Part shown: piece by piece, positions 8,198 through 15,906 of the stretch
How positions within the stretch are numbered: position 1 is the stretch's first letter
Layout of the letters: every line of letters begins with the position of its first letter
Assembly (NCBI RefSeq): GCF_004000945.1
Contig: NZ_BIMF01000012.1
Location: 62,001 to 126,000 of the forward strand
Reading direction: 5' to 3'
DNA: 64,000 nucleotides
Source: Paenibacillus lautus NBRC 15380
GTDB lineage: Bacteria; Bacillota; Bacilli; Paenibacillales; Paenibacillaceae
Position numbers and translations under genes: made by a program
Notes under the pieces: generated by a model
What the model was told of the DNA's origin: nothing
The model's database searches: none
The model's input: the letters and a program-made list of their open reading frames with translations, nothing else

Positions 8198-9700
8198 ATG
8201 AATGCACAACAAAGCAACATCAAATTGGTCGTGGCTGGTCTGCTGCTCGGCATCTTCATGGCCGCCATCGATAACACGATTGTAGCGACCGCGTTATCGA
8301 CGATTATCCGCGATCTTCAGGGCTTCGACCAAGTCGTCTGGGTAACCTCGATCTACATGGTTGCCGTTATGGCCGGCACGCCGATCTTCGGCAAGCTGTC
8401 CGATATGTACGGACGGAAGCGGTTCTTTATATTCGGGCTGGTTGTCTTCCTGATTGGTTCCGCCCTCTGCGGGATGGCGAACAACATGACAGAGCTTATT
8501 ATTTACCGGGCGATTCAAGGAATCGGCGGCGGTGCTCTTATGCCGATTGCGTTTACCATCGTCTTTGACCTGTTCCCGCCGGAGAAGCGCGGTAAAATGA
8601 CGGGTTTGCTCGGTGCCGTATTCGGTACCTCCAGCATTATGGGACCGCTGCTGGGTGCTTTTATTACCGACAGCATCGGCTGGGAATGGATATTCTATGT
8701 CAATGTTCCGATCGGGATCGTATCCTTTATCTTCATCATGACTTCCTACAAGGAGTCCCGTTCCCATGCCAAGCAAAAGATTGACTGGACGGGGGCTGCA
8801 ACGCTTGTAGGCGCGATCATCTGCCTGATGTTCGGTCTGGAGCTGGGCGGGCAAACCTATCCATGGGATTCACCGCAAATTCTGGGGTTGTTCGGGGGAT
8901 TCATTGCTCTGTTTATCGTGTTTCTGTTCGCAGAGACCCGAGCAGCCGAACCCATTATTTCCTTCCAAATGTTCCGTAAACGCCTGTTTGCTTCGAGCAA
9001 TATCGTTGCCTTGTTCTATGGAGCAACCTTTATCGTGGCAACCATCTACATCCCGATCTTTGTGAGCGGAGTGTACGGTGGATCGGCAACTAATTCTGGC
9101 CTCATTCTGATGCCGATGATGCTCGGCAGCGTATTCGGCAGCCAAGGCGGCGGTATGCTGACAACCCGGACTTCGTTTAGAAACATCATGATTCTGTCCG
9201 TCTTGTGCTTTATCACTGGCATTTTCTGCCTGAGCACGATCAGCCCGGATACGCCGCGCTACCTGTTAACGCTCTTCATGGTCCTGACCGGCTTTGGCGT
9301 CGGGTTCTCGTTCTCCACGCTCAGCATGGCCTCCATCCATAACTTTGATGCCAGACAGCGCGGTGCGGCAACATCGACGAACTCCTTCCTTCGCTCCTTC
9401 GGCATGACGGTGGGGATTACGATCTTCGGGATCATCCAGCGCAACGGCCTGAACAACCGGCTCGCGGATGCCGGAGGAAACGCGCCGGCCGGTGCCGAGT
9501 TAAATGCGGATGCCGTCCTTTCACCTGAAGTGATGGGGCAGCTCCCGCCGAACGTGCGTGAACAGATCACGGCTTCCTTGGCGGATTCCATTGCGAATAC
9601 GTTCTTGTGGGCGCTTGTGCCTGCGGTGCTGGCTCTGGTGTTCGTGCTCATGATGGGCAACGAACGGGTGACCGTTCCTGCCAAGGCCAAGGGAGCCTAA
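8198..9700 (+). CDS. DHA2-family MFS multidrug exporter
   Basis: A 500-residue proton-driven drug exporter of the 14-TM DHA2 (EmrB/QacA) family. The start is set by AAGGAG upstream of ATG at 8198. Family hallmarks are visible: motif D1-like FMAAIDNTIVATALSTI in TM1, motif A GKLSDMYGRKR between TM2 and TM3, RAIQGIGGGALMPI in TM4 and motif C GAVFGTSSIMGPLLGAFI in TM5. The PadR regulator starts 4 bp after its stop, forming a two-gene operon behind the operator at 8140. It would export toxic compounds at the cytoplasmic membrane. Substrate range is unknown. Confidence 0.93.
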   Translation: MNAQQSNIKLVVAGLLLGIFMAAIDNTIVATALSTIIRDLQGFDQVVWVTSIYMVAVMAGTPIFGKLSDMYGRKRFFIFGLVVFLIGSALCGMANNMTELIIYRAIQGIGGGALMPIAFTIVFDLFPPEKRGKMTGLLGAVFGTSSIMGPLLGAFITDSIGWEWIFYVNVPIGIVSFIFIMTSYKESRSHAKQKIDWTGAATLVGAIICLMFGLELGGQTYPWDSPQILGLFGGFIALFIVFLFAETRAAEPIISFQMFRKRLFASSNIVALFYGATFIVATIYIPIFVSGVYGGSATNSGLILMPMMLGSVFGSQGGGMLTTRTSFRNIMILSVLCFITGIFCLSTISPDTPRYLLTLFMVLTGFGVGFSFSTLSMASIHNFDARQRGAATSTNSFLRSFGMTVGITIFGIIQRNGLNNRLADAGGNAPAGAELNADAVLSPEVMGQLPPNVREQITASLADSIANTFLWALVPAVLALVFVLMMGNERVTVPAKAKGA

Positions 9701-9704
9701 TGGC

Positions 9705-10289
9705 ATGTCAATGAAGCTGGCCATCCTGGGCTTGCTGCTGGAAGGAGACCATCATCCGTACGAGATTCGGATCAAGATGAAGGATCGCGGCATGGATCAG
9801 TATACAAAGCTCCAGATGGGCTCTCTCTATTACGCGGTAGACCGGCTTGCCGAGGACGGATATATTGAGGCAGTGGAAACCATACAGAGCGATAGCCGCC
9901 CGGACAAAACCATCTACCGGATCACGGATGCCGGACGAAAGCTTTTTGAGCAGCTGCTGCTCAAAAAATTCAGGGACATCGAGCCCGTGCACCACCCGCT
10001 CTATATTGCGCTGCCGTTCTCGCGACACGCGGACCCGGCCGTTCTGGCCCCGATCCTGCAGTCCCGCATCCGGGAGGCAGAGCATCGGGTGAACCAGGCA
10101 TATCAATTATACGTGGAACACCAACATATCGTCCCCCGCAGCACCCAGCACCTGATGATCGGGATGTATGAACATGCCAAGACCGACCTGAACTGGCTGA
10201 AAAGATTGCATGAAGATCTAGTACAGGGAAAGCTCGGTACGATTGGTGAACCTTTGTTTCCGCCGGAGGAGGGGCCCGAAGAACGATAA
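9705..10289 (+). CDS. PadR-family transcriptional regulator
   Basis: A 194-residue regulator encoded 4 bp after the exporter. The N-terminal winged helix (about residues 1-80) has the PadR signature: KLAILGLLLEGDHHPYEIRIKMKDRG and LQMGSLYYAVDRLAEDGYIEAVE. The C-terminal half is helical (about 95-175), as in the PadR dimerisation domain. A second ATG at 9711 is possible. PadR proteins usually repress an adjacent transporter and release on ligand binding. The palindromes at 8140-8168 are the obvious target, so the operon is probably autoregulated. Confidence 0.9.
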   Translation: MSMKLAILGLLLEGDHHPYEIRIKMKDRGMDQYTKLQMGSLYYAVDRLAEDGYIEAVETIQSDSRPDKTIYRITDAGRKLFEQLLLKKFRDIEPVHHPLYIALPFSRHADPAVLAPILQSRIREAEHRVNQAYQLYVEHQHIVPRSTQHLMIGMYEHAKTDLNWLKRLHEDLVQGKLGTIGEPLFPPEEGPEER

Positions 10290-10332
10290 CTGGAAGAACC
10301 CTCCATCCTGATCATGAAATCTCTGAATACGT

Positions 10333-10381
10333 AAAAAAAGAGCGGGCACTTCCCTCATTCCGGGTTGTGCTCGCTCTTTTT
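10333..10381. terminator. Bidirectional terminator
   Basis: A 15-bp stem with one mismatch (AAAAAGAGCGGGCAC/GTGCTCGCTCTTTTT) lies between the convergent padR-like gene and aldo/keto reductase. A and T tracts on the two sides let it serve both strands. Confidence 0.85.
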
Positions 10382-10396
10382 ATAGGGAAACGAAAT

Positions 10397-11227
10397 TTAG
10401 AACAGGACTTCATCCGGATTGGAGCCAAAACGTTTGTTTTGGTTCAAGCCGTCAATGGCTGCCATATCCTCCGCCGAAAGCTCAAAATCGAAGATGCCTG
10501 CATTTTCGCGAATACGATGCTCTTTAATCGATTTCGGAATGACGATGACACCGTTTTGAATATCCCAGCGCAGAATGACTTGCGCCGTGGTTTTTCCGTA
10601 TTTCTCCGCGATCTGCGCGAGCACCGGTTGATCGAGATTGCCCTGCATCAACGGACTCCATGCCTCCAGGACGATATGGTTCTCGCGTGCATACCCCAGC
10701 AGCTCCTTCTGGGAGAGCAGCGGATGCAATTCGACTTGGTTGACAACCGGTACGACACCCGTTTCCTCGATGATATGCTGCAGGTGGCGGATCTGGAAGT
10801 TGCTGACGCCGATGGAACGAACGAGTCCTTCTTTTTGCAGATGAATCAATGCTTTCCACGTGTCGAGGTATTTATCTTTTCCCGGCCAGTGCACGAGATA
10901 CAAATCAACGATATCCAGCCCGAGCTTCTTGCGGCTCGTCTCAAAAGCTTGCAGTGTCTTCTCATACCCCTGGTCATCGTTCCACACCTTGGTGGTGATG
11001 AACAGCTCGTCCCGCGAAACTCCGGATTCGCGAATGGCTTGCCCTACGCCCTCTTCATTACCGTAGATGGCAGCAGTATCAATGCTGCGGTACCCTGCAG
11101 CGATTGCAGATTTTACGGACTGAATAACCTCTTCGCCTTCTTTGGTCTTCCATACGCCAAGGCCCAACCACGGCATTTTTACGCCGTCATTCAAAGTAGG
11201 TCCATCGGTAAAAGTTTGATTGGCCAT
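10397..11227 (-). CDS. Aldo/keto reductase (AKR5-like)
   Basis: A 276-residue NADPH-dependent oxidoreductase with a TIM barrel. The catalytic tetrad can be read: Asp50 and Tyr55 in SIDTAAIYGNEEGVG, Lys80 in TTKVWN and His113 in LVHWPG. Cofactor-site sequences GVSNF and IPKSIKEHRIREN follow in the C-terminal half. Length and motifs match the Bacillus YvgN/YtbE-type enzymes that reduce methylglyoxal and other aldehydes. AGGAGGGATTTCAG precedes the ATG. It stands alone and shares a terminator with the convergent exporter operon. Confidence 0.93.
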   Translation of the reverse strand: MANQTFTDGPTLNDGVKMPWLGLGVWKTKEGEEVIQSVKSAIAAGYRSIDTAAIYGNEEGVGQAIRESGVSRDELFITTKVWNDDQGYEKTLQAFETSRKKLGLDIVDLYLVHWPGKDKYLDTWKALIHLQKEGLVRSIGVSNFQIRHLQHIIEETGVVPVVNQVELHPLLSQKELLGYARENHIVLEAWSPLMQGNLDQPVLAQIAEKYGKTTAQVILRWDIQNGVIVIPKSIKEHRIRENAGIFDFELSAEDMAAIDGLNQNKRFGSNPDEVLF

Positions 11228-11449
11228 TCTGAAATCCCTCCTGTTTATGTAATGGAGCGGTTGTAAAGCCGCTTTCTCCAGTATATCAAAATCCCAGTAT
11301 CCCGCTCAACGTTACACCACTTGCCAGGGTTGCTTTCATTTTTTAACTACATTTAACCGGGGTTTAAACTTCGTCCGTTACAATGGAATCTATCTTATAC
11401 GCTATTATATAAACCGCAATTAAGATCATAACCTGACAAGCAGACGATC

Positions 11450-11947
11450 TGCAGTGGTCCAGGATTAAGGCGAATTCCCCACTCGGGTACGCAGAGAGAA
11501 TATCCTGTAGAAATCGAATAAAGGCCGCTGCATCGGCCTTTTCTTCTTCCCGGTGATACACCTGCCCGGTTTCATAGTTAATCGCACCAAACAACTTGGC
11601 GCCTTCGTGTTTGCCGTACGTTGGCACTTTGCGTTGTCTGCCACGAGGGAACCAATTGTAGTGCAGCGCTTGATAGGAGCGAATCATCAATTCGTCTTCA
11701 AAGAGCAAATGATCGATCTTTTCGGCTTCAACCTGCTTCTTGAGTTGTACGAAGGTGTGCCCATGCGTTTGGTATGTTTGCCAATAGATGCTGATGGTTT
11801 GACGCGCGCGGCTTAGTAGACCACCGGTCTCATCAAACGCATGTCCTTCCAGACGAAGACGGACCGCCAGATACCTTTCGCAGAGTCGTTTATCTGATGT
11901 TTGTTTGGCGATTGGAGTGACCTTGGTAGTTTCTTAGTTGCGTTTTA
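11450..11947 (-). mobile_element. Decayed IS630-type transposase, copy 1 (DDE part)
   Basis: The minus strand encodes a broken IS630-family transposase. A recognisable DDE segment runs from VQLKKQVEAEKIDHLLFEDE through YGKHEGAKLFGAINYETGQVY to ALILDH, where homology stops (about 11453) and an unrelated tail begins. Upstream, 11761-11906 repeats the helix-turn-helix region of the second copy at 14120-14265. An 83-bp stretch that holds the start codon in copy 2 (14266-14348) is missing here. Another internal deletion joins the HTH part to the DDE part. The element end (11907-11947) is the same as in copy 2. It is a relic and cannot encode an active enzyme. Confidence 0.8.
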
Positions 11948-13204
11948 TTATAGCGATTTATTTGTAATCGAACGCATCCATGGTATCGCACGTAACATGA
12001 CCCAACTCATTAGCGGATTTTTAATTGAGAATCGTTTCATCATCGCTTTTGATGCTTCAACCTCACGAAAGGCATACTTGCTCATTCCCTCATGATAGGA
12101 GAGGATCGCCCTCTCAAGCGTTTCGCCTTGGATCGCCATGGCTTCAAGCTTATCCGCGAGAAGTGCCGCGTCACGCAATGCTGTGTTACCTCCATGCGCT
12201 CCGGTAGGGGGCATGGCGTGGACCGCATCTCCCATAAATACAACTCGGGAGACTGGCCACATATCCGGTTTTTTGGCCACTCTAAATCTTACTGGCATGG
12301 TATAGTCGACATCAGCCCGCTCTACAAAACGTTGGACAACCGGATGAAAGTCGCGTACGGCCTCTTGTGCAAGGCGTTGCAGCGCCTCGGCGCCAAGTTT
12401 CTCTTGATATTCCGGAAACTGTTCTTTCGGCAGCAGAATTCCCCACATCACGTAATCATCATTTATTGGCGGTGCTTGGTTCACTCCATGACGCGCAAAA
12501 GCCGTTTGCGGTGCCTCACCGAAGCGCATTGCGGTAAAAAAGAATCCGCGGCCGGATGGGCCCATTGCGAAAACTCCGCTGGTTTCCAGAGGATGAGGAA
12601 CTAGCGATTGTCCATTATGAACGAGGAGCGAGCGGCCATAAATCCCCCAGCTGTTGGTATCATCCGGCTCACAGTCGGGCAAAAGCTGCTTGCGAAGGGC
12701 CGAGTTAACACCATCCGCACCAACTACGAGTGAAGCACGGATACAACTTCCATCCGAAAAGTAAAGTGTTGCTCCATCCGATGTTGTCTCAGCACGCAGC
12801 GCCTCCTTGCCGTAATGCACCCTATCTTGAAGTCCCTCGAGCATAATGGTGCGGAGAGTTTGGCGATCCACCTGCCGCGGCGTTCGCAAGTCAGCACCGC
12901 TCGGATCGCCTTTAAAAGTGAGTCTGAATACCTCGCCAAGCTCTTTGTTAGTTACGCGAAAATAGCTCGCTTTGTCCGTAGGGGAAGCGGTGGCAAGAAA
13001 CAGCTTAAATAAGTGAGGCGGCAGGCATCGCTGAAGAGCTGCGATACCGTGCTCGTCAACACTGATTCGATATCCTTGGCGACGGATATGTGGAGCAGGA
13101 TCGCGTTCATAAATTTGCACATCAAACCCGGCATGAAGCAACGAATGTGCCAGGCACAAGCCACTTAACCCGGCACCGGCTATGGCCACTGAAATTTCGG
13201 ACAT
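11948..13204 (-). CDS. FAD-dependent aromatic-ring-type monooxygenase
   Basis: A 418-residue group A flavoprotein monooxygenase of the PHBH fold. The Rossmann motif GAGLSG lies at about 10-15, followed by the acidic end of beta 2 (IYERD). The DG motif is VVGADGVNSALRKQ and the second FAD motif is VVFMGDAVHAMPPTGAHGGNTALRDA. Family members hydroxylate phenolics, tetracyclines or rifamycins using NAD(P)H. The sequence resembles the TetX/rifampicin-monooxygenase-like set, but the substrate is unknown. It is divergent from a MarR regulator across a 115-bp gap with a palindromic operator. Its stop codon (11948-11950) sits exactly at the junction with the IS relic, so the natural C-terminus may have been altered by insertion. 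Confidence 0.88.
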   Translation of the reverse strand: MSEISVAIAGAGLSGLCLAHSLLHAGFDVQIYERDPAPHIRRQGYRISVDEHGIAALQRCLPPHLFKLFLATASPTDKASYFRVTNKELGEVFRLTFKGDPSGADLRTPRQVDRQTLRTIMLEGLQDRVHYGKEALRAETTSDGATLYFSDGSCIRASLVVGADGVNSALRKQLLPDCEPDDTNSWGIYGRSLLVHNGQSLVPHPLETSGVFAMGPSGRGFFFTAMRFGEAPQTAFARHGVNQAPPINDDYVMWGILLPKEQFPEYQEKLGAEALQRLAQEAVRDFHPVVQRFVERADVDYTMPVRFRVAKKPDMWPVSRVVFMGDAVHAMPPTGAHGGNTALRDAALLADKLEAMAIQGETLERAILSYHEGMSKYAFREVEASKAMMKRFSIKNPLMSWVMLRAIPWMRSITNKSL

Positions 13205-13276
13205 ATTACAGCCATCCCCTTTTAAGTTTGATTATCAATCGTTTAATTGGTAAAATGAGATTTGACCACAACTATT

Positions 13277-13292
13277 TTATCTCACGAGATAA
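13277..13292 (+). promoter_or_regulatory. Candidate MarR operator
   Basis: A palindrome TTATCTC-AC-GAGATAA lies between the divergent monooxygenase and MarR genes. Size and symmetry match MarR-family operators; binding is inferred. Confidence 0.6.
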
Positions 13293-13319
13293 GATAATCT
13301 TAAACAAAGGATGATCTGA

Positions 13320-13775
13320 ATGTCAAGAAATCAAATCATAGACACCCTTGCGGAAGAATTACGAAATAACAGTACGGTGACGATCATGTTTCACCAAGCG
13401 ATCGGTACAAAACTGGGATTAAATGCGACGGATCACAAATGTTTAGATGTCATATTGAACAATCAACCCATTACTGCCGGCTGTCTTTCCGATTTAACCG
13501 GGTTAACAACTGGTGCGATCACAGGTGTATTAGACAGGCTGGAGAAAGTAGGGTATGTTTTCCGAGTCAAAGATCCGAAAGATAAAAGGTCGGTCTTGAT
13601 TTCCGTCGATCGGGAAAAGGCGGAAAAGGATATTTTGCCCCTCTTCCATTCATTCGGTCAACAACTGAATCAAATGTTATCGAGCTATAACGATAAGGAA
13701 CTTCAAAACGCACTCGATTTTATAAGACAATGTAATTGCTTGTTAAAGGATTTTACAGAAAAAATAATTAAATGA
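13320..13775 (+). CDS. MarR-family transcriptional regulator
   Basis: A 151-residue winged-helix regulator. The central DNA-binding domain (about residues 35-100) is clear: LNATDHKCLDVILNNQPITAGCLSDLTGLTTGAITGVLDRLEKVGYVFRVKDPKDKRSVLISVD, with the DPKDKRS wing. Flanking helices form the dimer interface. AAAGGATG precedes the ATG. Base composition is visibly more AT-rich than the surrounding genes, which suits recent acquisition. With the divergent monooxygenase it makes a self-contained, ligand-inducible detoxification cassette lying between two copies of an IS relic. Confidence 0.9.
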   Translation: MSRNQIIDTLAEELRNNSTVTIMFHQAIGTKLGLNATDHKCLDVILNNQPITAGCLSDLTGLTTGAITGVLDRLEKVGYVFRVKDPKDKRSVLISVDREKAEKDILPLFHSFGQQLNQMLSSYNDKELQNALDFIRQCNCLLKDFTEKIIK

Positions 13776-13903
13776 TCTCCAGAAAAAGTCCCTCCGCTTT
13801 CTTGGTCTTTAGATTCGGCTCGATCACACGATCAGCTTTCGCCGGTGCAGCGCTCCCTGCCCTGTAGCGGCTCCGCTTTTCTAGTATCTGTGTATATCCG
13901 AAT

Positions 13904-14390
13904 CTATTGATCACCGAAATCAATTCCACGCATGCTCATGGTAATGCCAAACCCCTGCTTGATCCACTCCGCCACCAGCGGGAGTGTCCAGGTGTACCGA
14001 GCTTCAAAACCCACGTAACCGGTTGTTGCTGCTCCAGCATCGTGGCTAACTGACTACGCTGCTCCTCCGTGAGTTTTGCCGGTTGTCCGGGGGAATGATC
14101 CATGTTCATGCCGAGCAGACCATGCGTTTGGTAAGTTTGCCAATAGATACTGATGGTTTGACGCGCGCGGCTTAGTAGACCACCGGTCTCATCAAACGCA
14201 TGTCCTTCCAGACGAAGACGGACCGCCAGATGCCTTTCGTAGAGTCGTTTATCTGATGTTTGTTTCATCGCTGTATTCAAACGCTCGAATTCTTCCTTTC
14301 TCATCTTCATCGCCGCCTTGGGGTAAGTTACTATTCATTACCCTATCTGGCGATTGGAGTGACCTTGGTAGTTTCTTAGTTGCGTTTTAT
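13904..14390 (-). mobile_element. Decayed IS630-type transposase, copy 2 (N-terminal part)
   Basis: On the minus strand an ATG at 14310, after AAGGCGG, opens a helix-turn-helix transposase N-terminus (KMRKEEFERLNTAMKQTSDKRLYERHLAVRLRLEG...SRARQTISIYWQTYQTHGLLG). After QQPVTW the frame shifts by one base. The continuing homology, VGFEARYTWTLPLVAEWIKQGFG, is then read in the next frame to MRGIDFGDQ and a TAG at 13904-13906. The DDE domain is absent. The element end up to about 14390 is shared with copy 1. Both copies have the same orientation and flank the monooxygenase/MarR pair. Confidence 0.8.
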
Positions 14391-14463
14391 ATAGCAGCTA
14401 TAACAGGAGGATTCACGAACTTATGGAAACCGTTCACCCGGTGGTGATCCGTCTCCAATAGAA

Positions 14464-14509
14464 AAGGGCTGTCCCTGTCAGAGGTATGTCGCCTCCGGGT
14501 TCAGCCCTT
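14464..14509 (-). terminator. Probable terminator
   Basis: A perfect 8-bp stem (AAGGGCTG/CAGCCCTT) with a long loop is followed by T4 on the minus strand. It lies just downstream of the 14550-14921 gene. Confidence 0.55.
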
Positions 14510-14549
14510 CATCCCTATCACTCCATATGCAAAAGCATGCGCAGCGAGT

Positions 14550-14921
14550 CTAGTACTTGCGTCTAAAAATACCGAAGCTCAGCAGTCCGCATGACGCCAA
14601 GAACAGATACGGCCCCGCTGCCGCCCCTCTTATTGTCTGGCCAAAGAATTCTACGGTCTTGGATGACACGTACATCATCGTTAAAAAAATAGCGACCAGC
14701 GCAAAGGCGTATGCTAAGATCTTATTCATCTTCTTCTCGCGAACCACTTTCAAAAATGGATAGATGAAACATACGATAAAAAACACGCCGCCCTGCAAAA
14801 AACCATTCTCTGCAGCCACGCCGATATCCAGCCATTTAAAAAAGAAAGAGGCCATCGCTAAACAGGTGGCTATAAAAATAAACTTGCTCCCCAGATCCCA
14901 CTGCTTGAACCGAAATTTCAT
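14550..14921 (-). CDS. Small integral membrane protein, unknown function
   Basis: A 123-residue protein. The start at 14921 is preferred because AGGGGAG lies 9 nt upstream; a longer frame from 14960 has no site. Four hydrophobic segments are visible: FIFIATCLAMASFFF, GGVFFIVCFIYPFLKVV, ILAYAFALVAIFLTMMYV and AAAGPYLFLASCGLLSFGIF. It ends in FRRKY. No motif links it to a known transporter. It lies just outside the IS-bounded patch, on the same strand as the nitroreductase. Confidence 0.65.
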   Translation of the reverse strand: MKFRFKQWDLGSKFIFIATCLAMASFFFKWLDIGVAAENGFLQGGVFFIVCFIYPFLKVVREKKMNKILAYAFALVAIFLTMMYVSSKTVEFFGQTIRGAAAGPYLFLASCGLLSFGIFRRKY

Positions 14922-15021
14922 CCATGTACACTCCCCTAGTGTCAATCGCCTGGATGCCATAACACCCTTTAGACAAACTTAGGCTTCATTATACCGGATT
15001 TTTGCGGCTGAGGGTAGATCA

Positions 15022-15606
15022 CTACAGGTCTGCAGCACTATTCAGCCACACCGTTTTGTTCGCTGCCGGTTGACGTTTCCCCTGCTTAGGTTCCATATCC
15101 GGATATCCGATGTACAGGAAACCCAGCATTTTATCTTCAGGCTTCAATCCGAACGCTTGATTCATCAGCGTATGGAAACACGGCTCGCCCGTTCTCCACA
15201 CGGCGCCCAGACCCAGCTCATGAATTTGCAGGAGCATGTTCTGAATGCCGGCGAATACCGCTCCGTACTCTTCAAGCTCGATCACCTTGGGATCCGTGGA
15301 CGGTTCAACCGCCACACCGATGACAACCGGAGCCCGGTATGCCTTCGTACGTCCCGACTCGCGTGCTGCATTTACAGCCTCTTCACTCGTATCATCGCCG
15401 CCTGCCGCCTGAATGTCACCAAGGGCGTTGCCGAGCACGTCGCGCCCCTCCCCTTGCATGACAAAGAATTTCCACGGCTCCGTGAGCTTGTGGTTCGGCG
15501 CCCAGGTTCCTGCTTCTATGATCTGTTCGATCCATTCCTGCGGCACGGCGTCAGGCTTGACCTTGCCAAGGCTGCGGCGCGTGCGGATAGCTTCACTTAC
15601 GTTCAT
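15022..15606 (-). CDS. Nitroreductase-family FMN oxidoreductase
   Basis: A 194-residue flavoprotein of the nitroreductase fold. The FMN-phosphate motif RTRRSLGKVKPD opens the protein. APNHKLTEPWKFFV and GAVFAGIQNMLLQIHELGLGAVWRTG, a flavin/dimer segment typical of the YdjA/TdsD-like subgroup, follow. It probably reduces nitro compounds, quinones or related electrophiles with NAD(P)H. GGGAGGAAATGAGAT precedes the ATG. A perfect inverted repeat 50 bp upstream suggests control by a MarR/HxlR-type redox or electrophile sensor encoded elsewhere. Confidence 0.9.
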   Translation of the reverse strand: MNVSEAIRTRRSLGKVKPDAVPQEWIEQIIEAGTWAPNHKLTEPWKFFVMQGEGRDVLGNALGDIQAAGGDDTSEEAVNAARESGRTKAYRAPVVIGVAVEPSTDPKVIELEEYGAVFAGIQNMLLQIHELGLGAVWRTGEPCFHTLMNQAFGLKPEDKMLGFLYIGYPDMEPKQGKRQPAANKTVWLNSAADL

Positions 15607-15656
15607 ATCTCATTTCCTCCCGAGCTATATATAGTTGGTGTAATTTGCTTACTCCT

Positions 15657-15677
15657 AATTGAGAGCCTGTCTCAATT
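15657..15677 (-). promoter_or_regulatory. Inverted-repeat operator upstream of the nitroreductase
   Basis: AATTGAGA and TCTCAATT are perfect 8-bp arms separated by 5 nt. The site is 51 bp from the nitroreductase start, where MarR/HxlR-type operators commonly sit. The remaining bases up to 15906 are AT-rich and show no gene. Confidence 0.5.
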
Positions 15678-15906
15678 ATAACAAAAAGCACACCATATCG
15701 CTTCTAAATTGACCAGTTGAAAATTAATGAGCTGTTTTCACTTCTAAAGCCTCATATTATAATCTAGAAATATTGTAATTCACCCTCTATTTTACTAGCA
15801 TTTGGTACGAAACGTTCACATTTGCTCTCTCATTTTTTATCTAGATTTCCATGCCATTATCTGGGATAATGAGGTTTAACTCACAAGAAGATTAGGAGGA
15901 TGATTC

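Noticed and set aside
10367..11266. Plus-strand open frame opposite the aldo/keto reductase
   Set aside because: It runs through the terminator hairpin and has no motif; the minus-strand enzyme has a complete catalytic tetrad.
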